Shown here piece by piece: positions 13,139-24,417 of a DNA stretch of 64,000 nucleotides. Source of the stretch: Labia minor (Eukaryota; Arthropoda; Insecta; Dermaptera; Spongiphoridae); NCBI GenBank assembly GCA_963082975.1, contig OY720347.1:13126225-13190224 (forward strand), in the 5' to 3' direction. Positions within the stretch are counted from its first letter, which is position 1. Each line of letters starts with the position of its first letter. A model generated the notes under the pieces. That model made no database searches. It had not been told where the DNA came from and saw only the letters and a program-made list of their open reading frames with translations. Position numbers and translations under genes: made by a program.

Positions 13139-14408
13139 TTAAACAAATAAAATTTTTTCCTAATCTATTAATTTATAAAAATTTAAATAAGTGTTGGATA
13201 TAATAATAATAAACAATAAATTTCTAGTTTATAAAGGTATGTCTTTATATTAATGATTTTTTATTAATTTATATTTGTTTTTGTTATCATATAGATTATT
13301 ATTTTTTCGGTGTTTTGCAAATTTTTGACATAGGGATTGTAATTGGATAGATAATGTGTGCCATATTTGTAAAGTCGGTAGTTGGGGACTTGTATTATTT
13401 GGAGATCCAATTGTAAGTAAAAAAATAATTTGATAAATGTATATTATAGTAAAAGTAAAGAAATTTAATAATTAATAATTTTTGCCTCTATGGTATATAT
13501 AAATAAAAATTTACTATTTTTAACACAAGTAGTAAGTACAATTTATTAATTAATTCATTTTTGACATGCTATAATATTCCTTCAGCACCCCCCCCCCCCC
13601 ACCAGGCATTTAATGAAAAATATGATATTTTAAAAAAAAGAAAGTTTAAAGAAAACAATATAATTGATTGCCAGATCCATTCCTATCTAAAACAATAAAT
13701 ATGAAAATAAATGAATGAATTTTTATTAATTTAATAAGTATTTTAATAAAAATATACAAAAAAAAATTACTTAATAATAAATAGTTATATTCTTTAAGAT
13801 TTAGTGTTTGTTTTTTAATCTAATATACAAATAAAGATTGTTTTTTTGGTTGATTAATCATATAACTACTCTTCTTACATATAAAAAAAATAGTTTCTAG
13901 AATTGTATGATAGAATTATAATTTTAACAAAAATTTAATATTAATTAGTAAAAAATTAATTTAAACATTTAAATGAATTAATTAATAAATTATACTTACT
14001 ACTTATGTTAAAAATAGTAAATTTTTATTTGAATATATTTAAGAAAATATAAAATAGAATAGATGCCAAAAAGTCATTTATCCGTTAAAGGAATGCTCAT
14101 AAGAATGTTCTAAAGGAAACATTCAACCCAGAAGATGAATCAGCTAGACCGGGTGGCTGCACATCCACCCCTCTTTTCAAGAATTCCTAGAATTTTGTCT
14201 TTTAAGAATATACAGTGCTAATCTTAATTTATATCATTTTAAGTTTTTTTTTTTATTATTTTACTCTTTTTTAAGAAAATTCATTGGAATGATGATTATA
14301 TGTATATTATTTTTTTTTCAAGTTGCAAACAACATTTTAGCTAATTTTTCAAATGATATTATAACTTAATAATTATGAGTGTGTTTTCTTAGTTGAGAAT
14401 TCAATGTT
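13139..14408. other. AT-rich intergenic DNA
   Basis: Contains a C-homopolymer near 13586-13600. No gene or bounded repeat recognised. Confidence 0.5.
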
Positions 14409-15245
14409 TCTGTTCACCAACTTTTTGTAGACTTTACAAAAGCATATGACTCAGTAGATCGGAAAAACTTTTTCAATTCTTGATCTTAATGGGAATTCCA
14501 AAAAAAATAGTACGTATGATTCAAATTTGTCTTGTGGGTAGTAAAAGAAGAGTAAGATGCGGGAATCAATTGTCAGAAACTTTCGAAATTCGAAATGGGT
14601 TAAAACAAGGAGACGCATTATCACCAATTTTATTTAATTTAGTTCTGGAATATGTAATTAGACAAATTGGGGAAAAATCAAACGGAATAGAATTAAACAA
14701 AAAAAATTCAAGTATTGGTTACTTAGCGACTTAAATATAATAGGAGATTCGGCAATTGCAATTATATAGATAGTGTAGAAAAGTTAATTGAAGCAGGAAA
14801 AGAGGTGGGACTAGAAATTAATAATGCTAAGACAAAGTATTTAGTAACAGAGAGGAATAGTATTAACACACACAAAATCTTAATATACAAGATATAGAAT
14901 TTGAAAATGTAGAAAAATTTAAATACTTAGGTTCTGTGATAACGAAAGTTAATAATATTCGAGATGAGTTTAAAGCGAGGTTACAATCGGGAAACGCCTG
15001 TTATCATGCGATAAAGGGGCTTATCGCATCAAAATTATTATCAAAGGGGATAAAAGTTAAAATATATAAAACAATTATTTTACCGGTTGTATTATGAAAG
15101 GGTGTGTGGCATGGTCTATGACCTTAGATGACGAGAGTAGATTTAGAGTATTTGTGGCTCAGAATAAGAATACTTGGAGGGGTGTGGTTGCTGCGGCCAA
15201 GAACTTTCGAGTTCCGTAGAGTCACAGAGATAGATATAGATAGAC
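14409..15245 (+). mobile_element. Degenerate LINE reverse transcriptase fragment
   Basis: RT motifs appear in order on the plus strand: FVDFTKAYDSVDR (about 14424-14462), a frameshift, then GLKQGDALSPILFNLVLEYV (about 14597-14656). The expected YADD box is lost through a small deletion: the reading passes from TTACTTAGC straight to GACTTAAATATAATAGG. Further on come YLGSVITKVNN, a KTIILPVVL segment and the 3' end GTTCCGTAGAGTCACAGAGA with an ATAG-rich tail. The clade may be RTE-like but is not certain. It is inactive. Confidence 0.85.
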
Positions 15246-16053
15246 AGTGTTTTCTTAGTTGTACATACACACATTCAATATACAATACAAATATATTTTA
15301 TAAAACTTTAATATTTTAGCATATTTATGTTTAAAATTGCCAAATATTTATATAAAGATTAAAAAATTGTCTAATTGATTTTTAATTGAGCTTTACACAT
15401 TTAATGGAGTGTTTTTTTTTATGAAAGGAAGAAACAGCAAATAACTCTTTTAAGTCCTTGAATTAATTTTCAATGAACAATAAGAAGGGGAGGGGGTAAG
15501 ACAGGACATCCTTAGGGAGTGATTTGGCAAAATTATGAATGTACACAATTAAAAAGACAAATTATCATTTGTATTTAACAAGAAACATTTAATAATTTTA
15601 TAATTTATGTATATATTTACATTTATATATGTGAAAAGGCTTGATGATTTATTTATTTTTTTTTGTGTGTTTTAATAATATAATTAAAATAATAATCTAT
15701 AATTTTAAAATACTAGATGAAAAGTGGGTAACAACATTTTTCCTATGAGATTTAGTTATTTCATTATTATTACATATTATTATATAAATTTATTATTACT
15801 TATTAAAAAATGGATAATATTTTTCAATATATAGTATATAAATAAAATTTATCTTATGAAAGAAAACAAAACAAATTATTATTTTATGTAACTAATAGGT
15901 AATTAATTAATATATAAAAATATTTTATATATAATCAAACTTATATATTATATATTTACATTAATAACAAAAATTATAAGAAATAAATAAAAATACTTAT
16001 AAAAAAAGAAATTCGACTTTTCTATCTAAATTAGCAGCAAGTAGTATTTATTT
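15246..16053. other. AT-rich intergenic DNA
   Basis: No supported feature. Confidence 0.5.
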
Positions 16054-16062
16054 ATTAAAAAT

Positions 16063-16276
16063 AAGGTGACCATATTTTGAAAACACCATATCAGGACATT
16101 TTACCTTTTTTTTAGAAGCAAATTGAAAAAATTTTGAAAAAAAGTACGAAATGTCCTAAATATTTCAAAAAACGGGACAGATATCAACAAGAAGGACAGT
16201 TAGGAGGGCACTTACAAAAGGACAGAGCTTTCAAATGTAGGACTGTCCTCCCTAAAGAAGGACGATTGGTCACCTT
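16063..16276. repeat. MITE with AAGGTGACCA termini
   Basis: The inverted ends AAGGTGACCA and TGGTCACCTT are flanked by 9-bp direct repeats ATTAAAAAT (16054-16062 and 16277-16285). The interior holds the AT-rich core (TTTTTTTTAGAAGCAAATTG) shared with the hAT-like MITEs. It is non-coding. Confidence 0.75.
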
Positions 16277-16571
16277 ATTAAAAATAAAAATATATTATAC
16301 ACATATAAATATTTAAATTTATATGATAGAATAAATAAAATTTCAATTATTATTTTTTAAATTAATGTTTGAAAATTTATTTAACTGAATTAATCTTAAT
16401 TATTATTACTTAAATGTTTAAATTCGAGTAAGTTAAATAAAAAAATTAATAAATTATGAAAAAATAAAAAAAAAATAATAACGAGTAAATAATAATAATT
16501 TATAATTCGGAATTATTAATCTTTGAAAAATTTTTTGATTAGATAAAAAAAAATTCTTATTTCATTTAAAT

Positions 16572-16960
16572 CATAGGTTCCCAAAATGGTCTATATAGAC
16601 CCCTGGGGGTCTATTTTAACCTCTAGGGGGTCCATGGCAGCGAATAACAAATTTGGGGGTCCATGAAATGAAAATGGGGGTCTACGGAGGTTTATGGGGT
16701 CCATGTGTTTTCCCGGATCTAAAAAAAGGTAAATTGTTTTTCGACATGGATTTTTTGAATATGTCTCTAAAAAAAAAGGTAAATCGTTTTTCCGACATGG
16801 CTTTTGATACATTTTTTGATTTTTTTCAAATATGTCTTTAAAAAAATAAAAAAATAAGGTAAATCGTTTATAAAATATCAAAATCAATTTAGGGGGTCTA
16901 CCGAAAACCGAAAAAACATGCCAAGGGGTCCACGCCAAAAAAAAAGTCTGGGAACCTATG
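16572..16960. repeat. hAT-like MITE with 8-bp TSD ATTTAAAT
   Basis: The ends CATAGGTTCCC and GGGAACCTATG are perfect inverts, flanked by ATTTAAAT on both sides (16564-16571, 16961-16968). Inside are GGGGGTCTA/GGGGTCCA blocks and repeats of AAAAAAAGGTAAATCG. Open frames across it on both strands are by-products of this composition. Confidence 0.85.
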
Positions 16961-17665
16961 ATTTAAATGGAATTTTTTTTATTTTCATTGTTCATCTCAA
17001 AGGAAATAAAAATCTTTAAAAGAATATTATTATATTCTACAAAATAAATCTTACAACTCCCCCATTGTGTGAATTTTTAATAAAAAAAAGGAACTTTTTA
17101 AATTCAACTTTAAACTTTATGTGTAGGTAAGTATATACAATCTATTTCATTAGAAAATTATATTGTAAAATTTTGGCAAAAAGAATAGAATTATATTTAA
17201 GAGACGATCTAATTTATTCAATCGTTATTGTTAGCTATTTTATTTTCATCCAATGTGAATTAATGAGTTCGTCATTACACTAAAAGCAACGATTTAAAAA
17301 TATGCATGACTGTAGTGGGATCCATCGGAGCCATTGGCAACCTCGCATTGCGGAGGTAAAATTAGCCCGACCTGTTTTAAACGCATCGTTCTTTTTCTAT
17401 ACTATTCGATTGCCGTAGAGAGAGAAAAAAGAAGAGAAAATAGATAAATGGTAATTTACTACCATTCAAAGAACAATTCTACAAATGGTTTGAAAATTAC
17501 AAATTGAAACATCATATTTACATAAATTTATTCATATAACAATAATAATTAGTAGTTTTTTTGTTATCTAAGTCATGGGATAAATATAATTCCAGTCTTC
17601 CATAAACTAAATAAATGAATCTGTGAAGCATAGAATATCGCAAGGTTATATCATCCACCCCACTT
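16961..17665. other. Unassigned intergenic DNA
   Basis: A more complex patch at about 17290-17440 (GGGATCCATCGGAGCCATTG and flanks) contrasts with the AT-rich surroundings and may be regulatory. I do not recognise it. Confidence 0.4.
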
Positions 17666-18070
17666 CAAAAAAAAAAATCGAATCTTTTCCAAACACTCAT
17701 CTTTATACGAAGGTCGTTATAGACCAGTGATTCTCAATCACTTTGCGGCGACACTTTTGTGTGCCGCGAGATTATCAAAATGTGCCGCCAAATTATTACA
17801 AATATAAAGAGGCTCTTAAACATTTCCGACTTTTTTTCTAAATTTTTTCAATACCGTTTTTGGGACCACTTTTTTTTAATATGGTAAATTTTTACACTTA
17901 TCTTTTTCTTTGTGTGCCGCCAAATTTTTAAACCGTAAAAAGTGTGCCGCGGTAAAAAAAAAGTTGAGAATCAGTGTTATAGACAATAAAAAAAACAAAA
18001 AACAAAATAAAAAATCGAATCTTTTCCAAACACTCATCTTTAAACGAAGGTCGTTATAGACAATAAAAAA
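17666..18070. repeat. About 58-bp direct duplication flanking an insertion
   Basis: The segment beginning ATCGAATCTTTTCCAAACAC and ending GGTCGTTATAGAC occurs twice, at about 17677-17724 and about 18015-18061, with one clear mismatch (TTTATACG versus TTTAAACG). The first copy is followed by the hAT-like MITE, so the duplication may predate or accompany that insertion. Confidence 0.7.
17725..17976. repeat. hAT-like MITE with 8-bp TSD TTATAGAC
   Basis: Starts CAGTGATTCTCAA and ends TTGAGAATCAGTG, with 8-bp direct repeats TTATAGAC at 17717-17724 and 17977-17984. The GTGCCGC motifs are repeated at both sides and the core ACATTTCCGACTTTTTTTCT is shared with other MITEs here. Confidence 0.9.
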
Positions 18071-18126
18071 AAATCGGCAGGTAATAATATATAAAGTTTT
18101 CTTAATAAAAACGTTTCTTTTTGATT

Positions 18127-18546
18127 CTATTGTCTACCCCGTCCATAAAATCCCACGGTACCTTCATAATTTCCATCACTTCTCCGATTGTGATTGTGTT
18201 TGTGACCGCAATAGTATTCAGTTCTTCCTGAATTACGATTATCATTCGATCCTCGATTTGGATAATCATTTTCTCTGGGATAATCGTTATCCCGATTGGA
18301 ATATTCATTCGGATCCCTTCTGGGATAGTCACGGTCACGGTCGTGAAAAGATCCCCCTCCATTACCGACCCCTCTTCTTTTGGAATCCCACATACTATTC
18401 GGATCATTTGTATTTAAATAATTATTATCACGGTTTCTCGACCCAGAATCTCCCGTTCTGTATGGATCTTGATTACCATGATAGGATGGATAACTCGTTG
18501 TTCGTCTTGAATAATCACCATCCCGGTCTTTATTCCGATCAAGAAA

Positions 18547-18581
<35 letters not shown>

Positions 18582-18863
18582 AACGACAAGATGGACAAGT
18601 TTGTCCATAACCGGGTCTGTCCGTAGGATAATGACCTCCCTTATATGGATAATCTGGGATAGTTCCTCGGGAACCGTAATTCCAATTGGATCCACCTCGA
18701 TCACCTTCATAGAAACCAACACCACGATTTCCTCCTCCTCCTCCTCCGCCGCCACCACCACCACCACCACCTCGATCTCCTCCTCCTCCTACGCCTGATT
18801 CCCCAAATCGATTATGATCATGGAATGGTAGAAAATCATGACCCCGCCGAAGACATTCGATTA
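18127..18863 (-). CDS. Terminal exon of the unknown gene (Gly/Asn/Arg-rich)
   Basis: Acceptor TATACTTTCAG precedes IECLRRGHDF. The Gly tract (about 18732-18790) and the Asn tract (about 18547-18580, a run of AAT codons) are likely length-variable. The last codons before the TAG stop are GGFYGRGRQ-like; the reading is open for about 245 codons. Confidence 0.65.
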
Positions 18864-19821
18864 CTGAAAGTATACAAATAAAAAAAAAATAATAATAAAT
18901 AATACATACAAGGTTAAATGTTATTATTTTATAATTAATTTCATATCTGATATTTAATAGATTCGAAAAAAGATCAATGTAAGAAAAGAGAAAGAAAAGT
19001 GAATGAGTGAATGAGAGAGAAATATATAAACTACAGGAAGAAGTATGCATTATTATTAATTATAAGTATGCATGCTATTGAATTATTGAATAAATGTTGA
19101 AATGATATGTAATTAAAATTTAAATTTATTATATGATTATTATTACTACTGAATTTTATAAATAATTTATACATTCATTAAAAATGAATTTATTAAAAAA
19201 AAAAAATTATTTATTATTAATCAAATGAAAAGTGTTTTTTTTTCTTTCTACAATTATAATAATAAAAATAATAAATTGTATTTGAGTGAATGCATTTTAA
19301 ATGAATGTAATTATATATCTTTTAATTATATTTAATAACAAAACTAAATTTAGAATTACAGGATCAAACGTACTAAATATTTTATAAATAACGAATTTCA
19401 AATCCTAAAATTCTCACTATAAACTTAGATACCTATATTTTTTTAATATAAAAATAATAATTAATTTGTAAATGATATAATATTAATTTTATTCAAATGA
19501 TATCAAACATATTTATTTTTTTTTATTTGTGCTTTAAATTTAATTTTAATTAATCAACTTACTTCTTTTTTCAAATTCATAATAAATCTCAGGTGGAATT
19601 GGCCGAGATGTAGGAGGATATGAATTAGGTGATTCTGAACAGAAATTGGGTCTTCTAAAAATAAAAATTCATTTCTAATTAAAATCATTCAATTTTTATT
19701 TTTTTAAAGAATTTTTTAGATTTCACTTACAAATGTACTGGTGGTGTTTCACATCTTACACGAAAGGAATCTTCACGATTTAGTATTGTAGCTGAACCAA
19801 TAGAATGTGCACTTACTGGCT
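18127..19821 (-). CDS. Spliced gene, function unknown (last three exons)
   Basis: Three minus-strand exons join in phase: 19821-19731, 19654-19563 and 18863-18127, with donors GTAAGT at both introns and acceptors TTCTCAG, TTTTTAG and CTTTCAG. The spliced reading gives a compact N-terminal part with Cys residues (VRCETPPVHL, RPNFCSESPNSYPP, PPEIYYEFEKR, then IECLRRGHDFLPFHDHNR). After this comes a long low-complexity tail: a Gly run, an 11-Asn run and many Arg/Asp/Tyr/Asn residues, ending YGRGRQ and a stop at 18127. The first exon begins in mid-codon, so 5' exons are missing and may lie beyond the repeats at 19966-20910. I do not recognise the family. The tail resembles low-complexity RNA-binding or extracellular proteins, but this is not evidence of function. 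Confidence 0.6.
19105..19560. other. Intronic AT-rich DNA
   Basis: Part of the intron of the minus-strand gene. No features seen. Confidence 0.5.
19563..19654 (-). CDS. Internal exon of the unknown gene
   Basis: A 92-bp exon bounded by TTTTTAG and AGAA/GTAAGT. It encodes a Pro/Ser/Tyr-rich stretch that includes SYPPTSRPIPPEIYYEFE. It joins both neighbours without frame break, which is the main support for this gene model. Confidence 0.65.
19731..19821 (-). CDS. Upstream exon of the unknown gene (5' partial)
   Basis: A 91-bp exon between TTTTCTCAG and CATTT/GTAAGT. It reads EPVSAHSIGSATILNREDSF and continues with VRCETPPVHL. It starts in phase 2, so at least one more exon lies upstream. Confidence 0.6.
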
Positions 19822-19965
19822 CTGAGAAAATTAAAAAAATATTATTAATTTGCCTGATGGATATGCAACCAATACGTTCATGTAAAATAGGAAAATATAT
19901 TCTTATCATAAATTAAATTAAAGCTATTCTTGAAAGTGTTTAAAATTTATCATATATATATATAT

Positions 19966-20910
19966 ACCTGTCCTCGGTTTTACACAGAAGATTGGTTCCG
20001 AACAAAACCATGTAAATCGGAATCTTAAATTTTCTCTATGTTAAAACCGTATAAAACGAAAAAAACTAAGATTTGGTTAATTCAATCATATTTTAATTAT
20101 TTTTTATTATTTTATTAGGTAGTATATGTAAGGACATAATACAGAATTTAATTCATTCTATATTAGGACCAAAAAAATATAAGAATATAAATGCGTGTAT
20201 GCAGCCTAATATACACTTATACCAGTTTTTACTATCACGCAAGAGATAGTATTGTGATCACGAAAATTTTCGATGTCGAGATTTTGATGTTTTTATACGT
20301 TTTGAAGGTTCCTGAATCATTTTCACTAAGGTTGAGAAATCTCTTTCTCTCTCTGTGTATGTGTGTGTGTGTATGTATGTAGACAAGATTACGCAAACAC
20401 GGTTTGAGCTAGAATCATGAATTTTGGTACACGGGCATTATTCAAAATTTGTTATTTTCTATCAACTTTTGAGAAATGTAGCTCAACCGGAAGAGGGTCA
20501 TTACCTACAACGTTTTGATTTTTTTTCCTCTAAAGTGACCATAAAAATAAAGATATATGTTTGATAGTTTTTTACATAATTAAAAATTGTATAAAACTGC
20601 TATATATAGAATTTCAGTTTGATTGATTCGCTGAAAGTACCCGAATTAATTTTTTAACAAGTTGACGCGCCAGCACGTGACGTGGTGCCATCAACAAAGT
20701 GCCAAACACGCTCAGGTTTAATAAATATTATTTATTAATTTTAATTTATAATTAATTAAATTTAATAAAATATAAAATATGTTATTTAATCCAATTCAAA
20801 TTGCTAGATGGTCGAGTGGAGACACTAGCTTATTTGAAATCCATTAATTTATAAACCGTGTAAAATCGTAATTGTGTAAAAAAAGTACCGTGTAAAACGA
20901 GGGATAGGTT
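19966..20910. mobile_element. pogo/Tigger-like MITE interrupted by a family B element
   Basis: The outer inverted ends are ACCTGTCCTCGGTTTTACAC and, on the opposite strand, ACCTATCCCTCGTTTTACAC. Inner motifs of the type CCGTGTAAAACG recur near both ends, as in pogo/Tigger-derived MITEs. A complete B element (20231-20833) sits inside. No transposase frame is present. Confidence 0.65.
20231..20833 (+). repeat. Family B Helentron-like element, full length
   Basis: The 5' end is ACTATCACGC. The interior shows the conserved GTAGACAAGATTACGCAAAC and TGAATTTTGGTACACGG blocks and a GT/GTAT microsatellite. The 3' end is GCTAGATGGTCGAGTGGAG then GACACTAGCTTAT. The element is 603 bp. Confidence 0.85.
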
Positions 20911-21912
20911 TATCTATATATATATATATTTAAAATTTATTATATCATATTCTATCAATAAATTAATTTATAAGTAGGTAGGTCATACAATTACAATTAA
21001 AATTAATTAAATCATAATCATTGAATTATTAAATTAATAAAATCTTTTCTTTAAATAAACTTTATTTTGTCTATGATAATAACAAAAAAAAATTATAAAT
21101 TTTTATCATTTAAAAAATCTTAATTTTTATTTTGTTATGTTAAAAGGAATAATTAAGTTTGGGCAGAAAAATAAATTAATTATGAATTTATGTTATAATA
21201 AGAAACTTAATGTTACAAATAGAAATGATATTTTTTTTTGAAATTTTTAATGTTTTTAAAAAACAAAATATAGATAAAATATAAAGATAGTGAATGGTTT
21301 GAAGTATAAAATATAATTTAATAAATAAAATTTGTATTTAATTGTTTATGGTGAATTATTATTTTCTTTGCTCTATGATTTTACTGACAAGAAAGGAAAT
21401 AAAAATTTAAGGTGATTAATTACATTTCCGGCAACTTTTTTAATAAATTAAAAACAAAATTTCTTCAAATACTTTTTTATTATTTTGTTCAGGTTCACGC
21501 ATATAGAAAAAAGGAGCATTTTACTGATATCTATTTTTAAATTTAATTTGATTTTTCCGGCATATTTTTTTTAAAACTTTATAGTATATGATAAATAAAT
21601 GCAGTAAATATTTATTTCATGGACCTTAATTTACATAAACCCGTACATTTTTTTCTATTTATTAAACAAAAATGGAAGGGAGATATTAAATATTAAAAGA
21701 TTAAGAGGGGGAAATGAAAATCCTACATTTAGCAATATTACAAAATCACTTATCCTTGTTGTTTTTTGAAAAAAAAAAAAAAAATTTAAAAACATAAAAT
21801 AATTATAATATTAGATTTAAGAAAGTATTATATTTAATTTATTTATATATTTATTATCAGGTTTCATTATATTAAACGTTTCGAAAGCGGGTCGCACTCA
21901 TCTTCAAGGAAA
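20911..21912. other. AT-rich intergenic DNA
   Basis: No supported feature. Confidence 0.5.
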
Positions 21913-21985
21913 ATAAGCTGGAGTGTCTCCACTCGACTATCTCGCAATTTGAATTGGATTAATTAATATAATTTATATTAAAATT
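21913..21985 (-). repeat. Family B element, 3' terminal fragment
   Basis: ATAAGCTGGAGTGTCTCCAC followed by TCGACTATCTCGC is the B 3' terminus and stem-loop read on the minus strand. The homology stops after about 70 bp. Confidence 0.75.
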
Positions 21986-22132
21986 TTGAAATATTTTTTT
22001 TTTAATTTCATTTATGGGGTGCGGAAAATTCTTATTCCATATTTAAAAAAAAATTAATGATGAATCTTATGTCTTGTTAAATTAAAATAATATTGCGTTC
22101 TTAATAAATATATAAGAAAAAATTTGAATTGT

Positions 22133-22722
22133 ATCTCGCAAATTTGAATTGGATTAATTAACAAAAATTATATATTTAAATTAAATTTAATTAATTAAAT
22201 TATAAATTAAAATTAATCAATAATATTTAATAAACCAGTGCATGTTTGGCTCTTCGTTGATGGCATCACGTCACGTGTAGGCGCGTGAGATTTGCAGAGT
22301 TAAAAAAATTAATTCCGGTACTTTCATCGATTCAAGCTGAAATTCTATATATAGCAGTTTTATACAATATTTAATCTTGTGAAAAATTATCAAACATAAT
22401 TTTTATTTTTACGTTCACTTTAGAGGAAAAAAATCAAATCGTTGTAGGTAATGACCCTCTTCCGGTTGAGCTACATTTCTCAAAAGTTGATAAAAAATCT
22501 AAAAATTTTGAATAATGCCCATGTATCAAATTTCATGATTCTAGCTCAAACCGTTTTTGCGTAATCTTGGATACACACACACACACACACAGAGATAGAG
22601 AGAGAGAGAGACAGACAGACAGACATTTTTCTTAACCTTAATGAAAATGATTCAGGAACCTTCAAAACTTATAAAAACATCAAAATCTCAACTTCGAAGA
22701 AAAAATTGTCTCTTTACTATCG
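22133..22722 (-). repeat. Family B element, nearly complete
   Basis: Begins in the 3' subterminal region (TATCTCGCAAATTTG) and continues through the typical interior to a CA/GA microsatellite with CAGA repeats (22572-22627). The 5' terminus is degraded (TTACTATCG at about 22714). Confidence 0.8.
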
Positions 22723-22744
22723 TAGATGTTATGGTATTGGATTG

Positions 22745-22890
22745 ATATGGACGTGCACTCGAAACGTAGGCAATTAAATATAAAAGTTTTTATTTTTCTA
22801 CCTGGTTGCTTTTCCCCGGTAAGGTTCCTGATTTCCTATTTCTAAATATATATTCTTCAGCAGCCATAAATCACAAAATATCTTTTGAAA
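22745..22890. repeat. Diverged duplicated segment (copy 1)
   Basis: A stretch of about 145 bp collinear with 24240-24390. Shared landmarks are GCACTC.AAACGT, GACAATTAAATAT, TTTTCTA, CCGG.AAGG and the CCATAAAT.ACAA end. It is non-coding and of unknown origin. Confidence 0.55.
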
Positions 22891-23752
22891 AAGGAATTAT
22901 TTAATAATTTACGCACACTACCTTTGACTGGTTGGTCCCTTTCATGAACGTTTTATTATATTATTATAAGATTGAAAAATATGACATTTTTATTCTATTT
23001 ATTTCAATAAGAAATTTGCAATCGCTCTGTTAAAACATTCAATTGTCTCATTCGGTTTCTTAATGAATGAATGAATGAATGAATGAACCAGCATATCTTT
23101 GAAAGAAAGAAAAAAAGGGAAAGTGTTATGCTGTATCGAAGATGATATGCAACAGGTGAAATAGTTGGAAGGGTGAAGGAGGTAGGGAGATGACATTTGC
23201 ATGACACTCGACGAATACCTCTGCCACGGTATCAACGCTGATTCGAAATCGATTCCTCGGTCAGATTGTGACGCGTGAGAACAGATAAACAAAAGAGAGC
23301 CTTGTGAAACAATTGGCAAAAATGTATAATTATTCTAGAAAGAAACTGTTTAGTTATGTTTTGATTTATTCATATGAACCTTAATTAAGATTCTTCACTG
23401 ATCGGAAACGCTACCGAATTATGACATAAGAATAAAAAAGATTGGGTGGGGGAGGGAGGAGGTGGATGTCAAGAATTGAAGTTTTATATCATCGGAAATA
23501 AATCATTTGCATTTTTTATTATTTATGAAAAAAAAAATAAAAAATAAATAAAAATCAACATATCTATTGCTTTATATAATACTCGTATTAAGCGATGATT
23601 AGAATTATTATATTTTATGGTACCTATCTGATAATTACAACGAAATTAAAAAAAATAATAAATACCTGAAACAGTGTACCTGATTCAGTATTTAATTTGA
23701 ATATTATTATTATTATTATTATTATTATTTGTATTTTCTTAATTGCCTAATT
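22891..23752. other. Unassigned intergenic DNA
   Basis: Includes a TGAA tetranucleotide run at about 23065-23085 and an ATT run at about 23704-23730. A minus-strand frame across 22999-23319 has no recognisable motif. Confidence 0.4.
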
Positions 23753-23998
23753 CAGTGTTTCTCAACCTTTTAGTATTCACGGCCCAATTTTCAATCATCA
23801 TTTTCATCGCCGCCCCCCCATCGGAAATATTTCAAAGCATCGCAAAATCATCTGACCTTTTTTTTAGAACCAAATTGAAAAAAAATTGAAAGTTCAAAAG
23901 TTTGTTCACAAAATCATCTTACTTTTTTTTAGAGCTATATTGAAAAAGTCGGGAATTTCTCTTGGATATGCTCGCGCCCCATAGGTTGAGAATCGCTG
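23753..23998. repeat. hAT-like MITE with 8-bp TSD GCCTAATT
   Basis: Starts CAGTGTTTCTCAACC and ends GGTTGAGAATCGCTG, flanked by GCCTAATT at 23745-23752 and 23999-24006. It is the best-preserved member of the family also seen at 445-703. Confidence 0.9.
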
Positions 23999-24239
23999 GC
24001 CTAATTTTTTCATTCGATTTTTAAAATTAATAAAAAAAAATAGAAAAGTTATAATAATTAATATTTTATATTTTTGAAAATATAACAAATGAGATAAGAA
24101 AAAGACAAAGAAGATGAAATGATTAACTTGATAAATAAATTAATATTTTATATATTATAAATTCTAAAAATAATATTTAGAATGCCGGCATTTTGAGAAT
24201 TTGACAAAATATCAAAACATTCCTATATAATTTTTGAAG

Positions 24240-24390
24240 ATAAGTGCAAGACGCACTCTAAACGTCGACAATTAAATATGTAAAAAATTTTACTTTTCTA
24301 AGTAGCTGAATTTACCGGGAAGGCTCTCAATTCATTATTTCTAAAAGATATATTCCATTGCCATAAATTACAAGTAATCTTTTAAACCTG
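24240..24390. repeat. Diverged duplicated segment (copy 2)
   Basis: Partner of 22745-22890. It carries TAAACGTCGACAATTAAATA and the same order of landmarks, ending just before the AT run that precedes the mariner at 24418. Confidence 0.55.
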
Positions 24391-24417
24391 AAAATAATAT
24401 ATATATATATATATATA

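Noticed and set aside
18258..18798. Frames opposite or shifted to the Gly/Asn-rich exon
   Set aside because: They are shadows of the repetitive codons; only the 18127-18863 minus frame joins upstream exons in phase.
19979..20040. Minus-strand reading FRFTWFCSEPIFCVKPRT, apparently another exon of the unknown gene
   Set aside because: It lies entirely in the left arm of a pogo/Tigger-like MITE whose inverted partner is at about 20860-20910, so the open frame is incidental.
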